Counted from the first letter of the stretch, positions 30,108 through 40,550 are shown. The stretch: 64,000 nucleotides of DNA from Prorocentrum cordatum (GCA_963575745.1 CAUYUJ010003002.1:824403-888402), one strand, 5' to 3'. Notes: generated from the sequence alone by a model not told the origin. Program-made: numbers and translations.

Positions 30108-30815
30108 TCAATACATATATCATTTGTTGTTGAACAAAAGCCTGTTTCGATGTATTGTTGAAGAGCTATCTTGAAATGCGTCGAGCAACACAGGTGTCGG
30201 AAGGATGTCTTCACAAGTGAGTGGCGGCTATCGCATGTGGCCCACATGGTATTATTTGAAACGGATTCGTGCACTGGCCGCGTGCTGAATTACGTGCGTG
30301 CACGACGTGGTGAGATGTGAATGCGGGTTCTGGACGAGTTTGATCGACTGCCTTTGGCTTTCGCAAGTGTGCGCGAGCAGATACTGTGCAAAATATTAGA
30401 TGAAAGTCTAATGGGTTCTCAATTTATGTATGTCGACATGCTTGCAGAACTGATGTGTTTGGTGCGATTTTGGCATGTGCGAGCGGGTGTGGACAGTATG
30501 GTGTTCTTGTATCGCAAGGGTGCTCTCGACATGTAATCTTTTGATGTGAACGAACGTGCGTGTACGGTATTGTTTTGACAAGAACGAGGAGGGTGTAAAC
30601 ACAGGCTGGGCTGTGATGTTGTGACTTCGCACGGAAAGCGAACGATGTGGCAGAATCCTCTGTACTTTGCAAGGCGCCAGTGGGGTACCGAAAAGTCTGG
30701 GCTCGGGAGGGTGTTGGAATCTATTCTTCTTTCGCAGGAAGCAGTAATGCTTGAATAGCTTGGAGCCGCCAACCCTAAGCCTCGAAACCCACTCACCCGT
30801 ATTTTATGTGTGAAA
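30108..30815. other. unique, AT-richer spacer
   Basis: No simple repeats. One short plus-strand frame at 30,321-30,536 (MRVLDEFDRLPLAFASVREQ) is open but unassigned. Confidence 0.4.
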
Positions 30816-30819
30816 CCCA

Positions 30820-31115
30820 GCGCGCGACGAGACGCGGGAAACCTCATCATGCAAATCCATGGCTCGGGCGGGCGAGTGTTGATGGTGGCGGCGACATCGG
30901 CGACGACGACGATGATGATAGTTGTGGTGTCTGTGACCATGACGACAAATGCACGACGACAACCATGCCACGATGACGACGACGGTGATGAGGTCGATGA
31001 CGACGGTGATGAATATGATGGTGATGACGACGGAGGCAATGACGACGCTGGCGATGGTGCTGGCGATGCTGCTGATACGGATGGTGAGGAAGTGCGAGCG
31101 CTGAGAACCAACACA
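30820..31115 (+). repeat. dispersed GATG-rich element, copy 3
   Basis: CTCGGGCGGGCGAGTGTTGATG, then GATGACGACGGTGATGA repeats, ending GATGGTGAGGAAGTGCGAGCG. Confidence 0.65.
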
Positions 31116-31710
31116 TTTTTCGGTGCCGGAGCAAGTGCTGTATAGCTGCGGGCGAAAAGCGCTGGGACGCGCTCATGTGGGCCGCATAGTTTCATGTGAT
31201 ACGCATCGCTTCAAAACACGATTGCCAAATGAACGCGTGCGCACAGTGTTGCGGTATTCGTTGTTGTCAAAACTGGGCGATCGTGAAACGCTTCGTTAAG
31301 ACAAAACAATACGCGGAGGGGATTCGTTGCCCCAAGTCTCGGCAGGGAGGGATTCAGAACCCCAAAAACGAAGCTGTGGGGTGCAATTAGCGGTGGGCAT
31401 CCACGCGCGATCACCTCCCATCTTCGAGCAATCATCCCATCCACACGCCCGCAAGTTGTTGACAAACTGGAAGAGGCCGTGATTGGAATTATCAATCCGA
31501 AAAATCGGCGATTCGATAGAAGCACGAATCTCTCAAGCGAACCGTCCGGCACGCCCTACCGACACGTGTGGTGGCCCGACGAGGAGTTACTCGGCAGAAC
31601 GAGGGGATGGCGGAGGAAGAGGAGGTGGCAGAGAAAAAACATGGATGAAGGAGGAGGCCTGGCCCTTCTCCTCCACGCCTCTCTGCCATCCTCCGTGCTC
31701 TCTTGACCTC
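31116..31710. other. unique spacer
   Basis: No repeat family or gene recognised. Confidence 0.4.
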
Positions 31711-31714
31711 CTCG

Positions 31715-31822
31715 TCCTTCCCCCTCGTCCTCCTCTCCTCCTCTCCTTCTCCTCATCATCATCAGCATCATCAGCATCAGCATCAGCATCAGCATCAGCA
31801 TCAGCATCAGCATCAGCATCAG

Positions 31823-31911
<89 letters not shown>

Positions 31912-31942
31912 GCATCATCATCATCATCATCATCATCATCAG

Positions 31943-31974
<32 letters not shown>

Positions 31975-32002
31975 GCATCAGCATCAGCATCAGCAGCATC
32001 AG

Positions 32003-32049
<47 letters not shown>

Positions 32050-32052
32050 GCC
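31715..32052 (+). repeat. (CAT)n/(CAG CAT)n microsatellite
   Basis: About 290 bp of CATCATCAT with phased CAG interruptions. Confidence 0.98.
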
Positions 32053-32144
32053 TCCTCTTTGACCTCGCCCCCGTCCTCGCCTTTCTCCTCCGACTCCCTA
32101 CCTCCTCGATGATATCCTCCGGTCCTTGGCCGCCCCTTCTCCTC

Positions 32145-32600
32145 GCCCCCCTCCTCCTCCTCCTCCTCCTCCTCCTCCTCCTCCTCCTCCTCCTCCTCCT
32201 CCTCTTCCTCCTCCCCCTCCTCCTCCTCCTCCGCCTCCTCCTCCTCCTCGTCCTTCACATCCCCCCTCTTTTCTCATCCTGCTCCTTCCCTCTCTCCTCC
32301 CACGCGCCCACTTACTAAATATGTGGCGCGCAGATTTCTGTGCCATCGACAACGCCGCAACGAACGCGCGGAGACGCCATGGACGATGCCGCGGCCGCTT
32401 CGCTGGCACTGTGCACAAGCGAACCCACGGCATGCTCCGCCTGTCCTCCACCTCCTCCTCCTCCTCCTCCTCCTCCTCCTCTTTCCCTCCCGCTCCTCCC
32501 TCCCCCCTCCCTCCTCCTCCCTCCCTCCTCCCTCCCTCCCTCCCTCCCTCCTCCTCCTCCTCCTCCTCCTCCTCCTCCTCCTCCTCCTCCTCCTCCTCCG
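32145..32600. repeat. (CTC)n and (CTCC)n tracts
   Basis: Tracts at 32,145-32,255 and 32,438-32,598, around a 170-bp unique spacer. Confidence 0.9.
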
Positions 32601-33186
32601 TCCTCATCTAGCCTCTGAGCGGTGTCCACATGATGGAGCCCCTATATTAAAAGTTGGAGGGGCCCATCAGAATGTGTCACTCACCGACTGGGTTGCGATC
32701 CGCCCAGCCCGTGAGCCGCGGCAGGGTCCCCTCCCCCAAACTAGAAAAAAAACGGCTGGGAGTGGGAGTTCCAGCTGGGGTTCAGGCTCGGGCCAAGCTT
32801 TGATATCCCTCGGGGGTCTTCCAGCTTCCAGCGCTTTGAGAACTTCCACCCCGTGTTCTGAGACCTTCTCGAGGCAAGGCTTGGAGAATTTGTTGGAGGT
32901 TGTTGCAGCATAGCTTCCGCAATCGGGGCGCCAGAAAGCGTTTCTGAATCTCTGGAGGCCACGGAGGGGACAGTGAATTTGAGCATGGAACCCAGGGCAC
33001 TCTGGGCGGAGCCAACTCTCCGCTGTCCCCGTCGAGGACGTGAGGCATTTGGAACACGTCCAAGCTCTGCTAGGACAGACGAACAGTCAATGCGAGGTGG
33101 ACGCCGCGACCTCAGCAATGGCCTCTCGCTTGGCAAGCTTCCTCCTCTTGCCTTCTCGCTTCCTGTCCTCGGCACTGCCGGCGCCA
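32601..33186. other. unique spacer next to the RNase H-like fragment
   Basis: May be the 3' extension of the retroelement remnant. Minus-strand frames (MDVFQMPHVLDGDSGELAPP) are open, but no motif is seen. Confidence 0.35.
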
Positions 33187-33560
33187 TTAAATTTGCGCAT
33201 CATTCGTGGCAGTACGGTGTGATATGGTCAGAATATGCTCCTGGACTCTTCTGCTGAATGCATCTAGGCGGACAACTTCCGCAATTGCCCAGCCAGGGGC
33301 TTGGGCTTCCCTGGTCGCTTCCTCAGCTAGTTCGTCCGCCACAAATTTGGCCACCCAAAACTCGAAGCGGCTTTGGCGAACTAGTGCAGCATCTGACGCA
33401 GGCTCGTAGGACTTGATCTTCACAGCACGCACGCGACGACCCTCGCACTCTTGCCAGAACAAGCCTGGAAAAGGTGGAATTCTCAGCGTGGTGGGAGCGA
33501 GGGCCCGACTTTCTCCCGCTGGCCACCGGATCATTATCGCCGATGAAATTGTGGTCACCG
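33187..33560 (-). pseudogene. RNase H-like retroelement fragment
   Basis: Minus-strand frame of about 120 codons. It contains LFWQECEGRRVRAVKIKSYE, then FEFWVAKFVADELAEEATRE and VVRLDAFSRRVQEHILTISH. The order (strand, V-K-I-K-S-(H/Y), a short loop, W-x-x-N/K-x-x-AD-x-x-AE) resembles the C-terminal RNase H domain attached to dinoflagellate reverse transcriptases, with Y replacing the usual H. The upstream frame (DYKQTFPLSELWACFRQAQ, 33.56-33.64 kb) may be part of the same domain after a frameshift. No RT is adjacent, so this is a truncated remnant. Homology is by motif only. Confidence 0.4.
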
Positions 33561-33660
33561 TCCGTTCGCTGGGCTTGGCGGAAACACGCCCACAACTCAG
33601 ACAATGGGAACGTTTGCTTGTAATCCAACAGCCCTAATAACGAGATCGAGAAATCGTTTG

Positions 33661-33755
33661 AAAACAATCCCCCGGGATTGTTTTAAAGAACGGCAGTGTT
33701 CTGTAAAACAGTCGCCGGGCACTGTTTTAAAGAACGCAACTATTGATATGTTCTG
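33661..33755. repeat. two tandem hairpin units
   Basis: Unit 1 AAAACAATCCC-CC-GGGATTGTTTT (33,661-33,684) and unit 2 with arms AAAACAGT and ACTGTTTT (33,705-33,728). Each is followed by TTTAAAGAACG and, 6-14 bp later, GTTCTG, so AGAAC/GTTCT forms a second small hairpin in each unit. Confidence 0.75.
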
Positions 33756-33797
33756 TCGGCGATGGTGATTTTTCTCTGCGATGCCACAACTGAGGCG

Positions 33798-34418
33798 TCA
33801 TGGAAGCGACCCTGGAGGCACCCAATAGCCCCAGACCGAGCCCAACGGCATGGGCAGCTGGGGCGCTGGTGCATCCCAACTGTTCGCATTAGCCCACATG
33901 CTGCCAGTGGCCGATTGTTCGTGGCCGCCAGCAAACCGCGACTGCGGCGTCGGAGCCTCAGCTGCAGGCGGCGTCTCGGCCGCGACTGCGGCGCCCTGAT
34001 CTCTCCACCAACTGGAGCCCCATCCATCCCAGGAGTCCCAATCATTCCAAGAGCTCCCCTGCGAACGCCACGAGTTCCAGCCGCCCCACCTGTTCCTCTG
34101 CCAGTGGCCCCGAGCCTCCTCCTGAACCGCAACTGCGGCTTCAAGGCCAGGTGGTTGGTCATGAGCCACTGCCCATTCGCGTTTGCCCTTGCCGCCCCCA
34201 TGGCCTCTGCCTTGGCCGCCCTTGCTCTGGCCTTCGCCGCCTTTGCGCTCGTCGTTTTCGCCCTGGCCCCCCTCTCGCTGGCCCCCCTTCTGGTGGCCGC
34301 CGTCCTCTTTGCCTCCTTTTCGGCCCCCCCAGTTCTCCCCTTTCCTTTGCTTCTGCTTAAAGAGCCTTTCGGCTTGTTTCTCAGGCGACCTGCGTGGCTG
34401 GTTGCGCGTATACACCAA
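33798..34418 (-). CDS. Trp/Gly/Lys-rich hypothetical ORF
   Basis: Minus-strand open frame of up to 207 codons. A basic Lys/Gly/Gln-rich first half (KGGQREGGQG-type runs) precedes a Trp-rich stretch (RWGGWNSWRSQGSSW, then WDSWDGWGSSWW) and a Pro/Ala tail. It is not a simple-repeat shadow: the Trp region has irregular codons. The composition recalls disordered RNA-binding or gag-like proteins, but no domain is recognised. It lies directly upstream, in reading direction, of two tandem hairpins and the RNase H-like fragment, so it may be part of the same dead retroelement. No start context or splice sites support a specific gene model. Confidence 0.3.
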   Translation of the reverse strand: MVYTRNQPRRSPEKQAERLFKQKQRKGENWGGRKGGKEDGGHQKGGQREGGQGENDERKGGEGQSKGGQGRGHGGGKGKREWAVAHDQPPGLEAAVAVQEEARGHWQRNRWGGWNSWRSQGSSWNDWDSWDGWGSSWWRDQGAAVAAETPPAAEAPTPQSRFAGGHEQSATGSMWANANSWDAPAPQLPMPLGSVWGYWVPPGSLP

Positions 34419-34439
34419 AAAACCCCCGCGGCCACCGTG

Positions 34440-34850
34440 ACGCCGCTGTCGTCGTGGTGGTCGTCATTGTGGTCGTCATTGTGGTCGTCATTGTGGTCGT
34501 CGTTGTGGTCGTCGTTGTGGTCGTCGTCGTCGTCGTTTTCCTCCTTCTCCTCCTCCTCCTCCTGCTCCTCCTCCTCCTCCTCCTCCTCCTCCTGCTCCTC
34601 TTTCTTCTTTTCCTCCTCCTCCTCCTCCTCCCTCTCCTCCTCCTCCTTCTCCTTCTCCTTCTCCTCCTCCTCCTCCTCCTCCTCCTCCTCCTCCAATCCT
34701 CCCTCCTATTGCTCCTCCTCCTCCCCGTCCTCCTTCTCCTGCGCCTGCTCCTGCTCCTCTTGCTCCTCTTGCTCCTCCTGCTCCTCCTGCTCCTGCTCCT
34801 GCTTTTGCTCCTGTTCCTGCTCTTGCTCCTGCTCCTCCTCCAAAGCTTTC
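34440..34850. repeat. (GGTCGT)n then (CTC)n tract
   Basis: GTCATTGTGGTCGTCATTGTGG units (34,455-34,535), then CTCCTCCTGC to 34,845. Confidence 0.95.
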
Positions 34851-35030
34851 ACTCCGATGACCGGATGACCATACAGCAGCGCAGGCACTGCTACTGCACA
34901 CATTCCCTGCTACTGCACACATTCCCTGCTGGAGAAAATTCCCTGCTCCTCCTTCTTGTCCTCCTCACCTCACGCATCGCCCCCTGGCCCGTGCTCCAGC
35001 TCCCGCTGCTCCTTCTGCCCCCCCTCGTCC
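34851..35030. other. spacer with a short tandem repeat
   Basis: CTACTGCACACATTCCCTG occurs twice at 34,890-34,928. Confidence 0.7.
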
Positions 35031-35172
35031 CGTCGTGGTCGCCGTCATCGCCGTCGTGGTGGTCGTCGTGGTCATCGTGGTGGTTGTTGCCCTCGCCGTG
35101 GTGGTTGTGGTGGTCGTCGTGGTCGTGGTGGTCGTGGGGGCCGTGGTGGACGTCGTGGTCGACCGTCGACGG
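35030..35172. repeat. (GTCGTGGT)n repeats
   Basis: GTGGTCGTCGTGGTCATCGTGG units. Confidence 0.95.
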
Positions 35173-35309
35173 CCAACGGCCGTCGGCGACCTCTGGTCCC
35201 TCCCTCTGGTCCCTCCCGCCCTCTGGTCGTCGTCGTCTTCGGACCACCCCCTCTGGTCCCTCTCTTCCGCTCGTGCCTCGTGCCCCGCCCCCCTCTTCAG
35301 CCTCCTCTC

Positions 35310-35400
35310 GTCCGCGTTCTCCTGGAGGAAGAAGAGGAGGAAAAGGAGGAGGAGGATGAGGAGGAGGAGGAGGAGGAGGAGGATTGCTCCCTCCTCCTCC
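35310..35400. repeat. (GGA)n tract 3' of the GDSL exon
   Basis: Polypurine tract inside the presumed intron. Confidence 0.9.
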
Positions 35401-35429
35401 CGCGTCTTGCTCGTGCCGCCTCCCGACTC

Positions 35430-35519
35430 CAGCCCTTGCCCCCTCTGGCCCTGCCCGGGCTCCCCGGACGCCCACGGTCAGGCTGTCGCCGAAGCAGCAG
35501 ATGGCGCCCCCGTGGGCTC
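35430..35519 (-). CDS. SGNH/GDSL hydrolase, exon with block I (GDSLT)
   Basis: Exon carrying the nucleophile block of an SGNH (GDSL) esterase/lipase-type hydrolase. After a good acceptor (CTCTGCCAG, 35,520-35,528) the frame reads AHGGAICCFGDSLTVG. This is the family pattern of a hydrophobic strand followed by G-D-S-L; the Ser is the catalytic nucleophile and its backbone forms part of the oxyanion hole. The 3' edge is not fixed: GC donors (GCAGGG, GCAAGG) and a GT (GTCGGG) lie within 40 bp after VRGARAGPEG. Downstream the frame turns into (GAG)n-derived Gly/Pro/Ser runs, which are intron. The predicted partner exons on the same strand lie 19 kb away at 16.1-16.2 kb, with a MATE gene in between. 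Assignment to one gene rests on the order and complementarity of the SGNH blocks. Confidence 0.6.
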
Positions 35520-35529
35520 CTGGCAGAGA

Positions 35530-36616
35530 GCGGCCCCTCCTCCACATCCTTCCTCGTCGTGTTCCTCTTCCCTCTACTCGTTTTCTGCCACATCCTCTTC
35601 CGGCTCCGCATCCGTTTCATCTTCCACCTCCGCTGCTTCTTCTTCTTCTTCTTCGTCTTCTTCTTATTTCTTCCTCGTGCTCCTCATCTGGCTCCTGCTC
35701 CTCCCGCTGCTCTTCGTGCCTTTGCGGCTGCTGTCTCCGCTGCCCTTCCTGCCCGCCGCTCCTTCAGCCTCATCCCCCCTACTGCTGCCGCTGCCCCTCC
35801 GCCTTTTCTCGTCGTCGCCCCGTACGCTCCTCCATCCGACTTCTTCTCCTCGTCGTCGTCGCCGTCGCCCTGGAGACCTGGGCCCCGTCCGCAAGACTGG
35901 CTCTGCGTCCCGAGCCGCTCTGGACGGCTCTGGGGCACGGCGAAGGCCAAATAATGGCCCCAAACCGAGGTGGGGGTCCTGCTCCTTTCTTTGTTTGTCG
36001 TTTCTTCTCTTCAGTTGGGCGGGCATGAAGTGCTAGGCTTGCTGCGTCCTTTCAATGCGAGAGGCCTCCAGGTAGAAGAACACAGCGACTTAGGTCCGTG
36101 AAAACGAAGTACGATCGAAACGTGCATTGAGGACGGGTGGTACGGACGCAGGACCCTTGGAGGCCGAAGTTGGGATTTCTGGGCGGCGCACAAGGGCACC
36201 TTAGATGAAGGCGCGCGCCCTTACTAGGCGCGCCGATTGCCAGGCAACCGCCAGTGCCGAGGCAAGCTGTGCAGACAGGAACGGTAAAAGCGGCGTGCGC
36301 CTGCTCCTCCCCCCCTCTTTCTCCTGCTCCCTGATCCTCCCGCTCGTTGCTCGTTGCAGTGGCCTGCGGGCCCGTCGGACGCGGCGTCCCTCCCCCCCCC
36401 TCCTGCTCCTCCTTCTCCTTCACCCTTTTCCTTCTCCACCCTGCACGAGGCCCGTCTGTAGGGGGCAAACAAACCTACCTCGCTTTTGACCACCCTCGCT
36501 TCCAAGAGATACCAAGCGATGCCAAACTACGGCATGTACTGGTCAGGCCGCTTGACGAGGGGGCGTATGGTAGGACTTGGTTTTGCCTGGAAGCGAAAGC
36601 GGGGTAGGTAACTCAC
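35530..36616 (-). other. presumed GT-AG intron of the SGNH gene
   Basis: Between GTGAGT (36,611-36,616) and CTCTGCCAG (35,520). Contains a (TTC)n patch at 35,637-35,668, and otherwise ordinary sequence with unassigned open frames. Confidence 0.3.
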
Positions 36617-36745
36617 GCTCTGAGTCTGGGCCGCCCGCCCGGTCGGGCCGCCGCGCGGCACGGGCTCCCAGCACCGCCGGCGGGCAGCCTCGCAACAGCC
36701 CGGCCCGCGGGACGCCCCCTCCCGCGGCCGGGAGCCCTCCGGCGG
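36617..36745 (-). CDS. possible upstream exon of the SGNH hydrolase gene
   Basis: Tentative exon, read on the minus strand. It ends at a GTGAGT donor (36,611-36,616) and the next exon has a TCTCTGCCAG acceptor at 35,520. Joining the two keeps an open frame that runs into the GDSL block, with residues PDRAGGPDSE before the junction. The sequence is Ala/Gly/Arg/Pro-rich and has no domain of its own, so it would be an N-terminal leader or linker. The left edge is uncertain: an in-frame TGA lies just upstream, so the exon must start near 36,745 after an AG. An alternative open frame on the same strand (AAQTQS at the donor) would not join in phase. No start codon is identified. Confidence 0.3.
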
Positions 36746-38195
36746 GCCCTCAGCGCAGGCCCCGCCTCCCCCCCGCTGCTGCGCCTCGCGCTCCTCCTCC
36801 TCCTGCGCCGCGCGGGCCCGGGGCGCCGCCGTGCGGCGCCAGGGGCGGCCCCCGCCCCCCCGCTGGGGCAGGCCCGCGCGCGGCATGGCGCTGCGGCGAC
36901 GGAGGGGGGCCGCAGGAAGCGCCGCCGCAAAGGCAGCCCCGCGCCCCGCGCGGGGGGAGGGGATGGCAGAGGAGGAAGGGGTACCCACACCTCTTCTACC
37001 CTTTCCTAGCTTTCCCTTTTTGGGGGGCCTCCTCGGGGGCGCTCGTCGCCACTGTCGGATTCACCTCGGAACCCTGCTCAGAACGCACCCCAGGAGAGGT
37101 GTGGGGAGCAGTGGCATCGGTACCTTCTGGTCTCCCCAGGGGGGGGGGGGGGGGGGGCAAGTGCGCGGCGCCAGGGGAGGGCGAAGGGACGTGCTGAGAC
37201 AGGAGCCGTGGGCCTTGAAATCTGGGGAGCTGTCCTGGGCCTGGGCAGGCCTCTCGCCCCCCCCCCTTCCTCGATGCCTGGCGGCCTTCGGGCCATGTCT
37301 CGGGCCTCGCGGCAGTGCGAAACGACTCGGGCCTCCCCACACGGCCCTCGACGAAGACGTCCCGATGCGTGAGAACCTCCAGGGACAAAAAACGGAAACT
37401 GCCTGCACCCTCCCCCGGTCCTCGCCCCCCTCTTGGAACCCCAGAATCATCAACCCGATCTCGCGAAAATCCTGGAGGCTTCGCGCGGCAACTTGAGACC
37501 AGGCCTCATTTGCGTCACGCCGGATTCACCTCGGACTTTCGTCCGGTTTGCGTCGTACGTGCGTCGGAACCTCGCCGTGCGAGCGTCGTCCAAACTCTGG
37601 CGGGGCGGACGTGCGGGCTAGATACTGCAAACGATTGCGCGCCGCGCGAGGCCTCCAGGATTCTTCTCGGGTGCACAAGCGGCGGCTCAGCGAGCGCCGC
37701 AGGGCCCGCGTCCCCCGACCTCCTCCCGGTTGTGAGCCCAGACGTGCCCGCGTCGTGAGGCAGCCGCGGCGCAGGGTTCTTGGCCGTTCTCGGCCTCCGG
37801 GGCCCCTCGCAGCATCTCGTGACCATCCACAGGAGCGGCCCGGGATGGAGCATCGGCCCCGGGGAGACGACACGCAGGAGTCTCGGGAGAACGTCGCGAA
37901 GGGACCCCTCGGCAACTTGCGGCCTGCGCCGGGCCCCGGGGCCGTCAACAGCACGGCCGTGGGGAGGAGAAGCGGGTCCGGGGAGAGGCCCAGAACTCGG
38001 GGGGAAGAGGGCGCGTTGCGCGATGGCACGAGGCGTGGGAGTTTTCGCCGCGGGGCCAGCGCGCGCAAGCGGCGCCCGCCGAGCCTCGGGCCCGGGTGCT
38101 GGCCTCGGCGCGCGAGCGAGGGGCTCTCCAGGCCGCCGCGCGGGGCGGCCTCGAGAGGCAGGCGCTGGCGGGAGCTCGGTGCTCCTTGCCCGGAA
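36746..38195. other. very GC-rich spacer
   Basis: Poly-G of 18 at 37,140-37,157. Open frames on both strands are compositional. The pair TTCACCTCGGAACCCTG (37,061) and TTCACCTCGGACTTTCG (37,526) is a short dispersed match. No gene recognised. Confidence 0.4.
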
Positions 38196-38199
38196 GGCT

Positions 38200-38318
38200 C
38201 ATGCGTGTGTGTGTGTGTGTATTTGTGTGTGTGTGCGTCTGGGCGCGCGTCTCGCTGTCGCTCGACCTGCGCTACGCCGCGTCGCTGCGCGCGTGGCCGC
38301 GGCGACAAAAAAATGCGC

Positions 38319-38384
<66 letters not shown>

Positions 38385-38490
38385 CAGCCGGGTGGACAGC
38401 GTCCGAATCACGAGTGAAACGAACACATCCCTGTACGGGCAACAGGCCAACTAGGGCCGAGGTGTGTGTGTGTGTGTGTGTGTGACCGTG
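38200..38490 (+). repeat. (GT)n and (CG)n(TG)n microsatellites
   Basis: (TG)n at 38,205-38,235, (CG)n then (TG)n at 38,314-38,382, (GT)n at 38,462-38,484. Confidence 0.95.
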
Positions 38491-38654
38491 GCTCATCGTC
38501 CGCCCACCAAGCTGGCCGTCTTACTGCAGGCCTGTTCGCCTGGCGCAGCCACACGCTCGCGATGCCGCGCAGACCCCGCGCCAGCCTGCAGGCGATCCTT
38601 TGCTCTCGGTGCGGTGATGACGCTCGGACGCTCAAGGAACAAGTGCTTTGTCTG

Positions 38655-38728
38655 TCGGTCTGTTTGTCTGTTTGTTTGCTTGTTTGTTTCTTTGTTAATT
38701 TGCTTGTTCCTCTGTTTGTTTGTTTGTA
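38655..38728 (+). repeat. (TTTG/TCTG)n repeats
   Basis: TGTCTGTTTGTTTGCTTGTT units. Confidence 0.95.
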
Positions 38729-39087
38729 GAACGGACTTTTGGCGCTCCGCGCGGATTTCCTGGATCTGCGCTGGAGCCCCCTTCCTGTTGTGCGGAGCGC
38801 GCCAGGGGCGGCGCCGGAGGCGCCGCCGCGGGGGGGCCCAGCGCGGATCCAGGCGGAGTGCCAACAATTTATGTTTCTGGCGTTTTTTCTTCTGCGACCG
38901 TCGTCGGCAACGACGACAACGACGCCGCCGACGCCGACGGCGAAGCGGCAGGGCGGCGAGGAGGGGCAGCAGCGGCCGACGCCGACGCGGGCGCCGAAGC
39001 CGCGTAGGCATCCTCCGCCCGCACCCAGCGGCGCCGCGTCGGCCGAGGTGGGCTGAAGCTCTGGCGGCGGGTCCTCGCCGCGCGCGC

Positions 39088-39099
39088 CAGGGGGTGGTG

Positions 39100-39167
<68 letters not shown>

Positions 39168-39290
39168 CGTCGTCGTCGTTGTCGTCGTCGTCGTCGACGT
39201 CGTCGTCGTCGTCTTCGTCGTCGTCGTCGACGTCGTCGTCGTCGTTGTCGTCGACGTCGTCGTCGCGGTGGGCATCGTTGACGCCGCGGT
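39088..39290 (+). repeat. (GTC)n microsatellite
   Basis: GTCGTCGTC for about 200 bp with GAC/ACC interruptions. Confidence 0.98.
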
Positions 39291-39299
39291 CGTAAGGTT

Positions 39300-39760
39300 G
39301 GTCGCATCGTCTTGGGGCCAACTTGGGGCCATTTAGGCGCCGCCTTGGAGGCACCTCGAAGGCTAATCCAGGCCACCTTGGGCTGACTTGGGGGCACCTC
39401 GACCCCTCCTGGGCGCTCTCGTGGGCCCGCTTGAAGATCTCTCGGGCGCCATCCTGGGACGTCTTGGGGGCCTGTCGAGCCGTCGTGGGCTGGCGTCCTC
39501 TGGAGGCTTTGTTACTGCTTGCTGCTGCTGCGTGCTGTCTGGCTGTTTCTTGCTGCTGCCTGCTGCAGCAGGATGCGCGCTGCTGCCTACTGCTTGTCGT
39601 GTGGCCTATTTTACTGGCTCTGCTGATATGCGGCCTGCTTGGCGGGGTTCTTGGGGGCCGTCTCGGTGCCTTCTTCGGCGAATTTGTGGGGCATCTTGAA
39701 GCCCTTTGGGGCCGTCTTGGTGTATTTCGGGGCCCTACTTGGCTGACATGACGCGCACTC
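39300..39760 (-). repeat. decamer-type repeats in reverse orientation, with CTGCTGC block
   Basis: CTTGGGGCCAACTTGGGGCC and similar units (39,305-39,480 and 39,640-39,750) are the complement of the CCAAG/GGCC decamers at 18.7-26 kb. (TGCTGCC)n lies at 39,510-39,595. Confidence 0.7.
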
Positions 39761-40440
39761 TGGGACCCTATGAACCGCTCCTGGCGCTAGCTCGGCTCGA
39801 AAAGCACGGGAGGCGATGAGGTCACTGGAAGACCAGGCTCGACCCGAGCAGTATTTTCAATTTTCGTGTTGTTTTCGTTCTCCCTCGTTCTGTCCTCGCT
39901 CCGCCTTGGCTGTAAAACGACATCAAAACGAACGCGGCCCACGAGATTGCTAAAAGACCGCTTGGGTCGAGCCCTGCCTGGAAACCTTGCTCTTCAACGA
40001 AGCTGGGGCCTCTCCTGAAGTCCCTCGCTCGCCTCGAGCGGGCGGCGCGCTCGAGACGTCCCAGGACGCTCATAGAGCGGGCTGCAACTGCCAGCACTTC
40101 TGACCACTAGTGGGGTCGTATTTTTAACCAGTTCCGTTTTGCATGTTTACGCGTCGGTTCCGTCGCCGTTTTTTGTTCGGGTTCCGTCGTCGCTTTTTTG
40201 ACGGCTCCGGTTCCGGTCCCAATTCTGGCGAGTTATTGTGCCGTGTCCGTTTCTTACCGTTGCCAATTCCAAGAAGCAATTTTCGGAAACGGTGAAAGAG
40301 CAGCCCTGCCAGTTCCCGGACCCACTAATTAAGCGCTGGCCAACCCCGCATTCGTCATAGCACAACAGAGAACATGATGATCAAGACCATTCTCGCTCAA
40401 GGCATCTGGGCTTGTGTTGCTCCCATCGAACTTAAGGACG
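39761..40440. other. unique spacer
   Basis: TTTTGTTCGGGTTCCGTCG and GTTCCG(T/G) short repeats at 40,150-40,230. No gene recognised. Confidence 0.4.
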
Positions 40441-40444
40441 GCAT

Positions 40445-40550
40445 CCCAGAACTAATTTCGAACACCCAGAAAAAAGTATTGAAACAGTGTCGAACGAGTA
40501 TCACCTCCCAAGGCCCGATACATGAACACCCACAAGTTTCGGTAATTTCT
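40445..40550 (+). repeat. dispersed repeat with GAAACAGTGTCG, copy 2
   Basis: See the copy at 17,148-17,290; same orientation. Confidence 0.75.

Noticed and set aside
31703-32062. Long poly-His, poly-Asp, poly-Ser and poly-Met frames
   Set aside because: They are translations of a (CAT)n microsatellite in different frames and have no independent coding evidence.
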